Shown here: piece after piece, positions 18,234 to 28,036 of the stretch | How the letters are laid out: the number at the start of each line of letters is the position of its first letter | How positions within the stretch are numbered: the first letter of the stretch is position 1 | Source of the DNA: Ohtaekwangia koreensis | GTDB lineage: Bacteria; Bacteroidota; Bacteroidia; Cytophagales; Cyclobacteriaceae | Length of the DNA: 64,000 nucleotides | Direction: 5' to 3' | NCBI RefSeq assembly: GCF_900167975.1 | Contig: NZ_FUZU01000002.1 | Span: forward strand, 1,309,501-1,373,500 | Position numbers and translations under genes: made by a program | The notes under the pieces: model-generated | What the model was told of the DNA's origin: nothing | The model's database searches: none | The model's input: only the letters and a program-made list of their open reading frames with translations

Positions 18234-19391
18234 TTATGAATTTTGTTTATAGCGAAATGCCAGGATGGTCATGATGGCAAACAGAACAGCAACGCCTGCC
18301 AAAGCAATGCGAAGTGTCTGCCAGTCGGCAATAAAGCCAATCACCGGAGGGCCAATCAGAAAACCGCTGTACCCTACCGTTGTGACCATCGCTAATCCAA
18401 CACCTGGTGGAAGATCTTTGGTGTGTCCTGAAATACTATAGGCAATGGGCACAATGGTAGAGAGGCCCAGACCTACGAGAAAGAACCCTGCTATACCTGC
18501 GAAAGGAGTAGCAATGATTAATGCGGCCAGTAACCCTACCGTTGCAATGGCACCACCGCCCATGATCATCTTCTGATCACCGGCACTGGCGCGTAGTTTG
18601 TCTCCGAGGAGTCGGCCGATGGTCATAGCCGTAGCAAATGCCGACAGCGCTATAGGAGCGAGGGACTTGCCTGACAACGCTACATTCTCCATGAAGTTTA
18701 CACTCCATTCAGACATAGCACCTTCACCCAGCATACAACAAAAAGTAATAATGCCAATGCTGATCAGTGTACGATTCGGCAAGCGGAACAACGGCCCTTC
18801 ATGTTTCAGGGAAGGATCAGGCTTATCATAAATAAGATTGCGGCTTGCCCAGATTACTCCTATGAGTGAAAAGAATACGATGATACCAAAGTGCTGAATC
18901 AACTCGACGCTTAGTTTTGAAAAGAGCGCACCACACCATGCACCGATTGCCATGCCAATGCTAAAGAAAGCATGGAAGGAAGTCATGATCGGTTTGCCAT
19001 ACTGCTTTTCAATCATTACCGCTTGCGCATTCATGGCTACATCGAGCATGCCTGTGAAAACTCCCATTGCTATATATAACACAATCAACACGGGTATATA
19101 TGACATATAGGGGATGAGCGGAACAAGAATGCAATACATCAGTAACGAGACAAGCGTAATTCTCCTGCTTCCGTTTTTAATGATGGCCCATCCCGTAAAG
19201 GGCATTGCACAAACTGCACCTAGCGACAGGCCAAGCAGCACAAGTCCAATCGTGCCATTATCGGCTCCATATAGTTCCTGAATGCGGGGAAGTCGCGACA
19301 CCCAGTTGGCCAGGATAAAACCATTGATAAAGAACGAGATCTTTACCGCGACACGGTTGCGGAACAAAGTTGGTGAAACAAGTGCTTTCAA
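18234..19391 (-). CDS. MFS transporter
   Basis: 385 residues with about twelve hydrophobic helices. Features typical of the fucose-permease/YbjJ-like branch are FINGFILANWVSRLP at the start, the loop pattern GWAIIKNGSRR, and MDVAMNAQAVMIEKQYGKPIM with GAWCGALFSK in the first half. The start is a TTG codon: a stop codon lies nine codons upstream with no ATG between, and the next internal Met is residue 64, too far in. Substrate unknown. Upstream, 19403-19433 holds an imperfect inverted repeat (AATCGTACGAA ... TTCGTAGGAACGATT) that could be an operator. The GNAT gene follows in the same unit. Confidence 0.88.
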   Translation of the reverse strand: MKALVSPTLFRNRVAVKISFFINGFILANWVSRLPRIQELYGADNGTIGLVLLGLSLGAVCAMPFTGWAIIKNGSRRITLVSLLMYCILVPLIPYMSYIPVLIVLYIAMGVFTGMLDVAMNAQAVMIEKQYGKPIMTSFHAFFSIGMAIGAWCGALFSKLSVELIQHFGIIVFFSLIGVIWASRNLIYDKPDPSLKHEGPLFRLPNRTLISIGIITFCCMLGEGAMSEWSVNFMENVALSGKSLAPIALSAFATAMTIGRLLGDKLRASAGDQKMIMGGGAIATVGLLAALIIATPFAGIAGFFLVGLGLSTIVPIAYSISGHTKDLPPGVGLAMVTTVGYSGFLIGPPVIGFIADWQTLRIALAGVAVLFAIMTILAFRYKQNS

Positions 19392-19483
19392 ATTGGTGAA
19401 CGAATCGTACGAAGATCATTCGTAGGAACGATTAAACAAAAATATAGCACCAAAAATATTCGTAGAACAAATTTGTCTGTGCC

Positions 19484-21883
19484 CTAGTTGTTATGCGTAT
19501 TTACCGTGAAACTATGGCTGCCACTTCCTACTGCGCCATCTTGCGTCATGCCTTCCACAATGATTTGAAAATTACCAGCCTGATCGGACGTATAGAATTC
19601 AAGCTGTTGCTTGCCATCAGTTGTGGTTGTTACCGACGGATTCCAGTATAACAACGTACGCTGATCGGGCATCCGGCTCTGGCGTTGTGGTTGTGTTTCA
19701 TAGCGTGGTGAATAAAATTCCCGTTGCAACTGCAGACCTTCGTAATTTAGTTTTACACTTTTTGGATTGAGTTGGAATCCGGCAAGATCGCCAGTATATG
19801 TAGTATAGCTCACAATTCCAGGAAAGCTGAGCGGGCCCAGGTAATACCGTCTTCTTACCACTTCCAGCTTTTTAACTTTCAGTGGATCGAACGCCATAAT
19901 CTCATCTTCATCAAATATAGGTACACCATCCAGCATTACCAGCGGGGTATCCTCAAATATAGCGCGATGCACATCGTCCAATACTAAAAAGTGAAATCCG
20001 TCTTTTCGTTTACGTACCATCACCCCCGGTACATATTCACGCATTACCTCTTCCATCACCTGGAAGCGAGTAAAGGCATCCAGCATATACTTTTCATCCG
20101 GTGGTCCGTAAAAAGCTGTGCTATCGGTTTCGCGGTTGCTGAATTTTTCAAGCTGATCGCGATAGTATACATCCTGCACTTGAAGCGCCACACTTCGTTC
20201 GAGTAATTCTTTACCACGTTCGGGGGCCAGTTTAAATGGAGATATAGTACGTGAAGAAAATGTATCGGAAAAAGGCGAGAAGATCTCAATGCGTTGTGTA
20301 CTGTCGCGCTTTACGTTGGTTTGCAGGATGATGTTTGTAGAACCTGCAAATTTTTGCATCTCGTAAAATACTTCACCCTTATCATTACTTCGTGATCCGT
20401 ATAGTCTTGTGATTTTACCGGGGGCAGCGAGGTATGTGAGAATCTGGTTTGCTGGTGATCCGTCAGCATTTCGCACGATACCTTTTACAATGTGCCCGCG
20501 ATACTCCGGGAGGAAATTAACAGCGGTATATTTGCTGGCAATAACATCGTTCCATTGAAATCTTCGCCAGCCGTGTGTTAACATCAGGTTATCTATAGCT
20601 TCTTTTACAGAGATGTCATTGCTTAAATAATATTCCGGTGACTCAATGGTGCCTTTCAGATCGGAAGTGATCCAGAAATAATCTTCTATACCTTCTGTAT
20701 TGGTGTTAAAAAGAGAATCGATTTTATATACCGATACCGACAGATCCGAGACTTTCGCTTCAGTGTTCAGCAATGTTTGCAGATCAACGCGTACACGTCT
20801 GCGGGTACTGTATTGTGATTGATCAGCTTTAACCGCGATCGACAATGTAGTGGCAGGTTTTTTGAAATATAGTCTTTCACTTACAGGTTTCAGATTGGCA
20901 TCGAAGATTGTAATATGATTAATGCCTTCCGGTAGATCATTTTTGTTGATCGAGAAAATTGTTGTGCCTTGGTTTGAGTTTTTACCTTCGGCATAGCCGA
21001 TGATCTGGCGCGCGTGAACAAAGGTATAGATTAGGGATGATGCTTCATCCGTTATAGCATTCACCTCTACGCGAAGTATTTGGTCGGTAGAATCAGTAAC
21101 ATGAAGTGCATAGCCCTTCGGTGATACCGGTGCTATTTTGAAGATCGATTGTTTACCGGACGCTTCACGAATCACAACACGGTATACCTGATCTGCCTGT
21201 GGTATAAATGTAACGTTACCAATACCAAACGCAAGCGGCTTAAAGGAGACAAGGGTATCATTTTGTTGATTGATAATCGAGCCTTTGAAATCAATTCCTT
21301 TCCCAGAGGAGTTGATTACCCGGAAGCCTACTTTATTTTTAAAACCACTTAGTAGTGTTCCGCCTTCCGGAAAGAACTGCGCATCGAGGGATGATGCAAC
21401 TGCTTTTGTCTCGGGCTCTGCTTTTTTAAAGGCATTGATGATGCCGACCGGTTTATGAAAGTAATAATCTGCGCTGAAGTTTTTCATCCAGCTGGTATAG
21501 GCACGTATAGTATAGTTACCTGAATTTAATGTAGCCGGCAGAAAAATTGACCCGTTCCCTTTTGCATCCACCAACCCGACTTTGGTTTGTAATACTACTT
21601 GAGTTGTGCGGTCGAGTATTTCAATATAGGCTACATCGCTCATGGCTGAGGCCCGGTGAAAACTTCCATCCGTAAGATATACTTTGAACCACATCGTCTC
21701 CCCGGTAAGATATCCCGAGCGATCGGTGTGGAGGTATATTTTTTCCTGAAGACCATTTTTGCGAAAGCGATCGAATCGCTGCCGGAGACTGTCCAGCGGA
21801 AGCTGCTGTGCAGAAATAAATTCAGAGGATAAGCACAGGAGTAACCCTGTCAATGTCAACCTATATATAGTATTTCGAAGCAT
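19484..21883 (-). CDS. large secreted protein with macroglobulin-like N-terminus and plug-like segment
   Basis: 799 residues with a signal peptide (~25 residues). Residues ~40-140 contain KIYLHTDRSGYLTGETMWFKVY and GNYTIRAYTSWMKNF, the MG2-like pattern common in Bacteroidota proteins that accompany TonB receptors. Around residues 640-720, VPGVMVRKRKDGFHFLVLDDV and PLVMLDGVPIFDEDEIMAFDP resemble a TonB-receptor plug domain, although no barrel follows. It is the last gene of a four-gene minus-strand unit (26524 down to 19484) and begins 11 bases after the DUF4249 gene. It probably forms an outer-membrane-associated accessory part of that uptake system; the cargo is unknown. Confidence 0.75.
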   Translation of the reverse strand: MLRNTIYRLTLTGLLLCLSSEFISAQQLPLDSLRQRFDRFRKNGLQEKIYLHTDRSGYLTGETMWFKVYLTDGSFHRASAMSDVAYIEILDRTTQVVLQTKVGLVDAKGNGSIFLPATLNSGNYTIRAYTSWMKNFSADYYFHKPVGIINAFKKAEPETKAVASSLDAQFFPEGGTLLSGFKNKVGFRVINSSGKGIDFKGSIINQQNDTLVSFKPLAFGIGNVTFIPQADQVYRVVIREASGKQSIFKIAPVSPKGYALHVTDSTDQILRVEVNAITDEASSLIYTFVHARQIIGYAEGKNSNQGTTIFSINKNDLPEGINHITIFDANLKPVSERLYFKKPATTLSIAVKADQSQYSTRRRVRVDLQTLLNTEAKVSDLSVSVYKIDSLFNTNTEGIEDYFWITSDLKGTIESPEYYLSNDISVKEAIDNLMLTHGWRRFQWNDVIASKYTAVNFLPEYRGHIVKGIVRNADGSPANQILTYLAAPGKITRLYGSRSNDKGEVFYEMQKFAGSTNIILQTNVKRDSTQRIEIFSPFSDTFSSRTISPFKLAPERGKELLERSVALQVQDVYYRDQLEKFSNRETDSTAFYGPPDEKYMLDAFTRFQVMEEVMREYVPGVMVRKRKDGFHFLVLDDVHRAIFEDTPLVMLDGVPIFDEDEIMAFDPLKVKKLEVVRRRYYLGPLSFPGIVSYTTYTGDLAGFQLNPKSVKLNYEGLQLQREFYSPRYETQPQRQSRMPDQRTLLYWNPSVTTTTDGKQQLEFYTSDQAGNFQIIVEGMTQDGAVGSGSHSFTVNTHNN

Positions 21884-21894
21884 AGGATTTTTAG

Positions 21895-23040
21895 TTATTC
21901 CCAGAAATCAGGTTTCGTAAGCGAGCCACCTTGTGTCCGGCAATCGGCACAGGATTTAGAAGTATAGATGAACCCGATGGTGAAAGGACCCTGCGTTGCA
22001 GTTCCCAGCAGTTCGTTGAAGCTGCTGTTGTACTGGGGAAGATCTGCCATCAGCACGGTATCTTGTGTACAGTTCCCTACAGTGAGATAAGCTTTTAGAT
22101 CGTTAGGGAGATCCATGAATTTGATGAAGAGTCTCTTCTCCACCACAGTACCGCCACTAAAATAGCCGAGCACAGGCTCGTCAGAGTCTGCCGTGTTGTG
22201 AATGTTACCCGCCACTTTACCCGGTTGAGGATCAAAAAGTCCGCCCAGGCTCTCCGTTGTTTTTTGCAGTTGCTCCCAGTAGTCATACGCTTCACGTGTA
22301 AGCGCACGTTGTTTCAGGAGCATGCTATACTTAATGAAAAGCTTTTGTGAACCTTTGGCAATAGTGATGAGTGGAAATTTGCTGATCAGGTCTTCCGCCA
22401 ATCGATCGGATGAACCAATGATAATTTTTTGGGATGATGTGGTTCGCCAGCATCGGTATATATATTCATCATACGGACGTATATCCACGGTGTCATCCAC
22501 AAAGATTAATCCCGATTGATATACGGCAGTATATTCCCACGTTTCATCATAGCTCCACTGATAGTAACGTGAGTTTCCGGTGTCATCATGCGTGGTTACA
22601 ACAATCCGGGTGCCTGCATCCGTAGGAATCCAGGTTAACTCATCGATCGCAGGTGTTTGCTTTAACTCTATATAGTCAGAGATATATTCCTCGCCATCGA
22701 GTGTGCGAATTTTCAATCTATACTTGCCGGTTATATCAATGGGAATGCCAGCGCCTGTATAATTTCCTGCATTGTCTCCCGAGAGGGAAGTGCTGTTACC
22801 ACGGTCATCTTCTACGCTCACGGCAGCGCCTGTTTCGGGTGGAGGCGTTGTTGTGGCCGACAATGCTATAGCACGTGAGAGTTTTACGGTGGCCGTTCCA
22901 TCGCTACTGTTTACAAAACCATCAACCACCAGGTAATTTACATCCGATTCTATAACCGGTGGCGCATAAGGTTCAACACATCCGGTTACGAGTATGATAT
23001 ATACCGGGATCAGGAATATATATGGATACAGTGCTTTCAT
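21895..23040 (-). CDS. DUF4249 lipoprotein
   Basis: 381 residues. The N-terminal signal ends in a lipobox, ILVTGC (Cys21), so it should be lipid-anchored. The sequence YLVVDGFVNSSDGTATVKLSRA and GNYTGAGIPIDITGKYRLKI fits DUF4249, a Bacteroidota family nearly always paired with TonB-dependent receptors. It is a SusD-like accessory in position only, not in fold. It lies five bases after the receptor gene and 11 bases before the 799-residue protein gene. A surface lipoprotein lid or substrate-binding partner is the likely role. Confidence 0.88.
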   Translation of the reverse strand: MKALYPYIFLIPVYIILVTGCVEPYAPPVIESDVNYLVVDGFVNSSDGTATVKLSRAIALSATTTPPPETGAAVSVEDDRGNSTSLSGDNAGNYTGAGIPIDITGKYRLKIRTLDGEEYISDYIELKQTPAIDELTWIPTDAGTRIVVTTHDDTGNSRYYQWSYDETWEYTAVYQSGLIFVDDTVDIRPYDEYIYRCWRTTSSQKIIIGSSDRLAEDLISKFPLITIAKGSQKLFIKYSMLLKQRALTREAYDYWEQLQKTTESLGGLFDPQPGKVAGNIHNTADSDEPVLGYFSGGTVVEKRLFIKFMDLPNDLKAYLTVGNCTQDTVLMADLPQYNSSFNELLGTATQGPFTIGFIYTSKSCADCRTQGGSLTKPDFWE

Positions 23041-23045
23041 GATCC

Positions 23046-25802
23046 TTAGAATTTGAAATTATAAGTAATGGTAGGAATAGGGCGGGCGAAGATTGACATT
23101 TTGTAGCCATTGATCTTGCCCTTCTCGGAAACGAAATATACTGAGTATGCATTTTCTCTTCCGAGGAGATTATAGACTGCGAAGGTCCACGAGCTATGCG
23201 CCAGCTTCCTGACCTTATGGTTACCCTCTACGTTGATTGATATATCCGTTCGGAAGTAGTCAGGAATCCGGAATGCATTTCGATCGGAATAGTATACCCG
23301 TAATGTTCCGCCTAAATCATACTTCGCTATTGGCAATGTAATAGGGCGGCCGGTACTGTAAACCATATTCAACGAGAAATTAAACCTGCGACTGAATTTA
23401 TAGTTACCGATAAAGTTTACAGCGTGAGGTTTGTCGTAACTGCTGGGATAGTACGTGCCATTATTAATAGTTTCAGTGGATGTTGCTCCTGCTGTTTTAA
23501 GCATTGTGCGCGAATACGTATAACTAATCCAACCGTTTAATTTGCCCGTTGATTTCTTCACCATGAATTCTACTCCGTAGGCTTTACCTTGTGCATTTAG
23601 TATATCGGTTTCGATGTGGTGGTTAAGCAAGAGTGAAGCACCATCTTTAAAATCAGTGGCGTCCTGTATCTTTTTATAGTAGCCTTCCACGGAGGTCTCG
23701 ATCATATTACCGCGCATGTTCTTATAGAAGCCCAGTGAGATCTGGTCACCGATCTGCGGACGTGTATAGGAGTCGCTTAACTTCCAGATATCCGTTGGTG
23801 CAATCACCGTTGTGTTGGACAACATCTGTATATATTGACGCATCCGGTTATAGCTGAACTTCAGCGATGCATTGTCCGATAACAAGTAGCGTACAGAAAA
23901 ACGCGGCTCAGCGCCATGATACGTTGCAATGGGACCGGATCCATATTGTACTGTATCTTGTATAGTAGACTCCTGTCGTGGCACACCAGGTGCGTAACGG
24001 TATACTTCACGTGGGCCATAGCTTTGGTAGTAAGAATAACGCAGCCCTGCGTAGATTGATAGGGACGGAGTTATTTCAAAATTCTCCCCTATATATACTG
24101 CGCTCTCCAGTGCTTGTTCATCCTGCAAAACATCCGGGGTTACTATCGATTCACTTCCGTGGGGTTGATAATTACCGGGGGATAAACCGTAGCGCGTTAC
24201 ACCGGCACCGGCTGTTATAGTATGTTTGGCATTGGGAAAATAATTCAAGTCTGCTTTCGCGTTCCATTGCTTGATGGCGAAATCCATTTTAAAGGCATTC
24301 ACCGGGTTCGAGTTGCTGGTTACAGAATATTCATACCGGCTATACGTTCCTGTTAATACTCCATATAGCTTGGGATTGAAAATGTGTTTCCATTTCAAGG
24401 ACGCGTTACGGTCGCTATAAGTATAGGCTGTATCGGTGTTCAGCTTGAAACGGTCTCTGCTCATATAGCCTGAGATATACACATTGTTGTCATCATTTAT
24501 TTTATGACTGATGCTGGCATTCAGATCGTAGAAAGATGCATCGCTGTTTTTAAGCTCTTTTGTTTTTACACGATCGAGAATCCAATCCGAGTATGTAGAG
24601 CGAACTCCTAACAGGAAGGAAGTTTTATCTTTTATGATCGGGCCTTCAAGACTAAATCTTCCGGTTATAGGACTGATCCCCCCGGAGCCTGAAATCTTTT
24701 TAAGATTCCCTTCGCGCGTGTGTACATCGAGTACAGAAGAAAGTCTTCCACCATATTCAGCATTGATGCCGCTTTTATAGAGCTCTACATTTTTAAGAAC
24801 ATCGGGGTTAAAGGTTGAGAAGAAGCCAAATAAATGCGAAGGGTTATATACCGTTGCGTCATTATAGAGGATCAGGTTTTGATTGGTGGCACCGCCACGA
24901 ACATTCAACCCCACCGTGCCTTCACCTACAGTTTGTACTCCGGGGAGTGTAAGTACTACTTTCATGATATCCGTTTCACCTAACGCGAGCGGCATTTGCT
25001 TCATGGTTTTGATATCAAGCTTTTCCATTCCCATTTGCATGCCGGTTACCCGTGCATCGCGATCAGACTCTACTACAACTTCTTTCAACGGAGTAATATC
25101 TTCATCAATTTCAATGTCCAATCTTCCGTTGTTATAGAGCATGATTTGCCGATGTGTATTTTTCATGCCTATACTTTTTATCTTCAGAATGTGCTGCCCC
25201 TTCGGGAGCGTAAGCGAGTAGTGCCCAAACTGGTCAGTAGAGGCACCAATCATCGGGTTCTCGACAAATACAGAAGCTCCGATTACGGGCTCTCCTGATT
25301 TTGTATCGCGTATTGTACCTGCCAGTGTTGCTTTACCTTGCAGGTTATCACTCTTTGGCCCGATGTTATATAGTTTTTCTTCAGCCAGCTTTTTCTTTTT
25401 CTCCCGTTGCTCGAAGTCCGTATAGTCAAATGTAGCAGTAGGTCTTGCGGTGACATTTCCTTGTCCAAAGAAATCGAGCGGAAGCTCCGTGAGTATCTGC
25501 CGCTCGCGGGTAATGTAAATATTGTCCTGATATATATTATAGTGAAATTCCGTATCAGCAAAGATCTTACTTAATACACTGGCCACTTCTTCATTGGACA
25601 CCGAGAGATTAACAACAAGGCTGTCTGTCCACGAAGGATTGAACGCGAGACGATAATTCGTCTGCTCTTCAATTGTAGTAACAACTTGTTGAAATGTAGC
25701 GGACGTAAATTCTGCGGTAATGCGCGTACTTCGCTGGCTGAATGCAGTGGCTGTCAGCAGGAATATAAAAATGAAAAGGAGAGACGGTAATTTTCTAGTC
25801 AT
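23046..25802 (-). CDS. TonB-dependent outer-membrane receptor with STN domain
   Basis: 918 residues. A signal peptide (~22) is followed by an STN (secretin/TonB N-terminal) domain at ~25-100, a linker, a carboxypeptidase-regulatory-like domain (~155-240, GTIRDTKSGEPVIGASVFVENP), and a plug domain with GETDIMKVVLTLPGVQTVGEG and NVRGGATNQNLILYND (~265-360). A long beta-barrel ends in PIPTITYNFKF with a terminal Phe. STN domains usually signal to a FecR/anti-sigma protein, but none is adjacent. Its ATG overlaps the end of the 242-residue gene by four bases and DUF4249 follows after five bases. The ligand cannot be predicted. Confidence 0.93.
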   Translation of the reverse strand: MTRKLPSLLFIFIFLLTATAFSQRSTRITAEFTSATFQQVVTTIEEQTNYRLAFNPSWTDSLVVNLSVSNEEVASVLSKIFADTEFHYNIYQDNIYITRERQILTELPLDFFGQGNVTARPTATFDYTDFEQREKKKKLAEEKLYNIGPKSDNLQGKATLAGTIRDTKSGEPVIGASVFVENPMIGASTDQFGHYSLTLPKGQHILKIKSIGMKNTHRQIMLYNNGRLDIEIDEDITPLKEVVVESDRDARVTGMQMGMEKLDIKTMKQMPLALGETDIMKVVLTLPGVQTVGEGTVGLNVRGGATNQNLILYNDATVYNPSHLFGFFSTFNPDVLKNVELYKSGINAEYGGRLSSVLDVHTREGNLKKISGSGGISPITGRFSLEGPIIKDKTSFLLGVRSTYSDWILDRVKTKELKNSDASFYDLNASISHKINDDNNVYISGYMSRDRFKLNTDTAYTYSDRNASLKWKHIFNPKLYGVLTGTYSRYEYSVTSNSNPVNAFKMDFAIKQWNAKADLNYFPNAKHTITAGAGVTRYGLSPGNYQPHGSESIVTPDVLQDEQALESAVYIGENFEITPSLSIYAGLRYSYYQSYGPREVYRYAPGVPRQESTIQDTVQYGSGPIATYHGAEPRFSVRYLLSDNASLKFSYNRMRQYIQMLSNTTVIAPTDIWKLSDSYTRPQIGDQISLGFYKNMRGNMIETSVEGYYKKIQDATDFKDGASLLLNHHIETDILNAQGKAYGVEFMVKKSTGKLNGWISYTYSRTMLKTAGATSTETINNGTYYPSSYDKPHAVNFIGNYKFSRRFNFSLNMVYSTGRPITLPIAKYDLGGTLRVYYSDRNAFRIPDYFRTDISINVEGNHKVRKLAHSSWTFAVYNLLGRENAYSVYFVSEKGKINGYKMSIFARPIPTITYNFKF

Positions 25803-26524
25803 GGGTTTGTCTGGCTACGGTCATAGAATTCAGCTAACCTGGTAATGTATTGTTCACGATTCTTACGAAACCGTATTTTACTTTTATTCATATACTGACT
25901 GACTTCCCGCTTCCGATCACCAAACACGTCCAATACAGATCCTTTACTCTTTACATGAAAATATATATTGTTTTTGTAGATATAGTATCGTGTTTTCTCT
26001 TCGAATGTGTGAATGATTTCCTGCGATGAGAGCGTTTCCTGCAACAGTTTGCTGTGCCGGGCATATACTTTTGTTTTTCCATCGTATAATAATTCATAGA
26101 AGCCGGGGGAAATAGTAGTATCGGGCTGATTAACGAATTTCTTGCCGGGCAATGTGAAGTATGTGATCTTGTCCTTGATCAGCTTCATAATACTGCTGCT
26201 ATAGTATGTTTCAGTAAGCAGTTGGTCGGTGCTTATATCGTATAGCAGCGGTACGTTTTCGTACAAGTATCCATCATAGAATACAGTTCCGTACACCCAA
26301 TCGTCAGTGGCAAAATAGGGGTGTTCATCTTGCAGTGAGCGATATTCAGCATAATCGCTTCCGTTGTAAAGCTGTCCTTGTCCCTGAATAGCGTTGGTGT
26401 AGAACTTAACGGCATGGCTAGTGGCCGCAGCCACAAAGGAAGTATCGCTTTTGAAGGGTTGAGACCATGCTGCCGTAGCTGCCAGCAGCAGCACAATAGA
26501 CAAACAGAGTGCGAGGTTTTTCAT
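25799..26524 (-). CDS. secreted protein heading the TonB-receptor operon
   Basis: 241 residues from the ATG at 26524 (a TTG one codon earlier is less likely). A signal peptide (AATAAWSQ, ~21 residues) is followed by a beta-rich domain with many Tyr residues (VYGTVFYDGYLYENVPLLYDISTDQLL) and a basic C-terminal helix. I do not recognise a characterised family, although similar proteins precede STN-type receptors in Bacteroidota. It overlaps the receptor gene by four bases (ATGA type), so the two are translationally coupled. A periplasmic or surface accessory is likely. Confidence 0.7.
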   Translation of the reverse strand: MKNLALCLSIVLLLAATAAWSQPFKSDTSFVAAATSHAVKFYTNAIQGQGQLYNGSDYAEYRSLQDEHPYFATDDWVYGTVFYDGYLYENVPLLYDISTDQLLTETYYSSSIMKLIKDKITYFTLPGKKFVNQPDTTISPGFYELLYDGKTKVYARHSKLLQETLSSQEIIHTFEEKTRYYIYKNNIYFHVKSKGSVLDVFGDRKREVSQYMNKSKIRFRKNREQYITRLAEFYDRSQTNP

Positions 26525-26766
26525 CAATGGGGGTTTGATATTTACTAAAATATATTTTTAATAAATAAGTATCTACACCGTTTGAATAAAAAGTGTATTG
26601 CATTATTTTTTGGACAGTTCAAATTGCTCGTGTCAGAGCTGGATGTCTCCAGAGATGTCGATGATTTTAAGGATTATGTCCGGTGTATATAGGATAACGT
26701 CCTATTATTCAGCAAATCGTACGGAACGTTGAACTCGGAAGATATTATAGCGCTCCCTTTGGCGGG

Positions 26767-27993
26767 TCAGAGATCATCAATCTGTTTTTTAATCGTCAGC
26801 TTGTCAGTTTGGGTTTTCGCCAACGTATAGGCTGTCTCAAAATTGAGCCTGGCTTTTTTTGTATCGACATCTTTATAGAGTTCGCCAAGCAGCATGAAAT
26901 AGAAATGGTTGTCTGTTAATTTTAACTTTTCAGCTTCAATGATCGCCTCTGCTTTGCCATTCGCTTTCGATAATGCAAATGTCCGGTTGAGGGCTGCAAT
27001 AGGCGAGTACTCCAACTGCAGCAATTGATTATATAGTTGCAGTATACTTTCCCATTTTTCTTTTGTATCGGCTTTGATCGTATGCCAATAGGCTATGCTT
27101 GCTTCTATGTGATACTTGGACAGCGTATTGCCGTGAGACGCTTGCTTAAGATAATATACACCCTTCGCTATGAGTTCGTAATTCCATAAGCTTTCATCCT
27201 GATCCTGATATAAAATAATTTCTCCCTGTGTATTTTTCCGGGCAGCAAATCGTGAAGAATGAAAGCACATTAAAGCAAGTAAAGCATTTACTGACGGAAG
27301 GTTGGTTTGCTCGTTGCCAAGAAGTATATAGGTCAATCGCATGGCCTCCAGGCAAAGATCTTCCCGCAAAACGCTATCCTGGCTTTCGGAATAATAGCCT
27401 TCGTTAAAAAGTAAATATAGTGCTGTGAGTACGGTGTCTAACCGCTTTGGAATTTCATCTTTGGAGGGAAATTCGATTTGAATTCTTTCAGTACGTAATT
27501 TTTCTTTCGCCCGAAAGAGTCTTTTGTTGATAACCTCTTTGCTGGTTAAAAACGCATTGGCAATTTCATCGATACCAAAGCCACACAGAATACGAAGTGA
27601 TAAACCTATTTGGGATTCAATGGGGATAGCCGGATGGCAGATTGCAAATAACATTTGCAATTGACTATCCGTAATGTTCTTTTCTGATAGGTCGATTTCT
27701 GTCTCTATACTTTCGGATGAAGTATCTTTTAACTGGTCGGCAATTTTCTCCGCGAAGATGTGATTGCGCGCGATGTGATTTTTGGCTTTATTTTTTGCAA
27801 CGAGATATAGCCAGGCCGTTGGATTTTCCGGAATGCCTTTATAGGTCCACGTTTCCAATGCCAACACAAATGTATCGCTGGCCATATCTTCTGCCACCTC
27901 GAGGTGCTCAATACCAAAACGTTTACAGATCACAGCGGTGATCTTGCTGAACTCTGTTCTGAATAAGTGTGGTATTAATTCGGGCTGCTCCAT
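26767..27993 (-). CDS. ECF42-type sigma factor with long C-terminal extension
   Basis: 408 residues, about twice an ordinary ECF sigma. Region 2 has FGIEHLEVAEDMASDTFVLALETW and NPTAWLYLVAKNKAKN; region 4 (~120-180) contains LRILCGFGIDEIANAFLTSKEVINKRLFRAKEKL. The extension (from ~190) is the helical DUF6596/TPR-like part typical of group ECF42, with YLLFNEGYYSE and AALNRTFALSKANGKAEA. In ECF42 systems regulation runs through this extension and a YCII/DGPF partner instead of an anti-sigma factor, and the YCII gene lies directly upstream here. The two are separated by a terminator-like hairpin. Confidence 0.9.
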   Translation of the reverse strand: MEQPELIPHLFRTEFSKITAVICKRFGIEHLEVAEDMASDTFVLALETWTYKGIPENPTAWLYLVAKNKAKNHIARNHIFAEKIADQLKDTSSESIETEIDLSEKNITDSQLQMLFAICHPAIPIESQIGLSLRILCGFGIDEIANAFLTSKEVINKRLFRAKEKLRTERIQIEFPSKDEIPKRLDTVLTALYLLFNEGYYSESQDSVLREDLCLEAMRLTYILLGNEQTNLPSVNALLALMCFHSSRFAARKNTQGEIILYQDQDESLWNYELIAKGVYYLKQASHGNTLSKYHIEASIAYWHTIKADTKEKWESILQLYNQLLQLEYSPIAALNRTFALSKANGKAEAIIEAEKLKLTDNHFYFMLLGELYKDVDTKKARLNFETAYTLAKTQTDKLTIKKQIDDL

Positions 27994-27997
27994 AGAG

Positions 27998-28026
27998 AAA
28001 AAGCGTCTCTGTATTTACAGAGGCGC
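27998..28026 (-). terminator. hairpin with T run between the YCII gene and the ECF42 sigma gene
   Basis: On the minus strand a 9-bp stem (GCGCCTCTG / CAGAGACGC, one G-T pair) with a six-base loop is followed by TTTTT. It ends five bases before the sigma-factor start codon. It could end YCII transcripts or attenuate read-through into the sigma gene. Confidence 0.6.
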
Positions 28027-28036
28027 TATATAGTTC

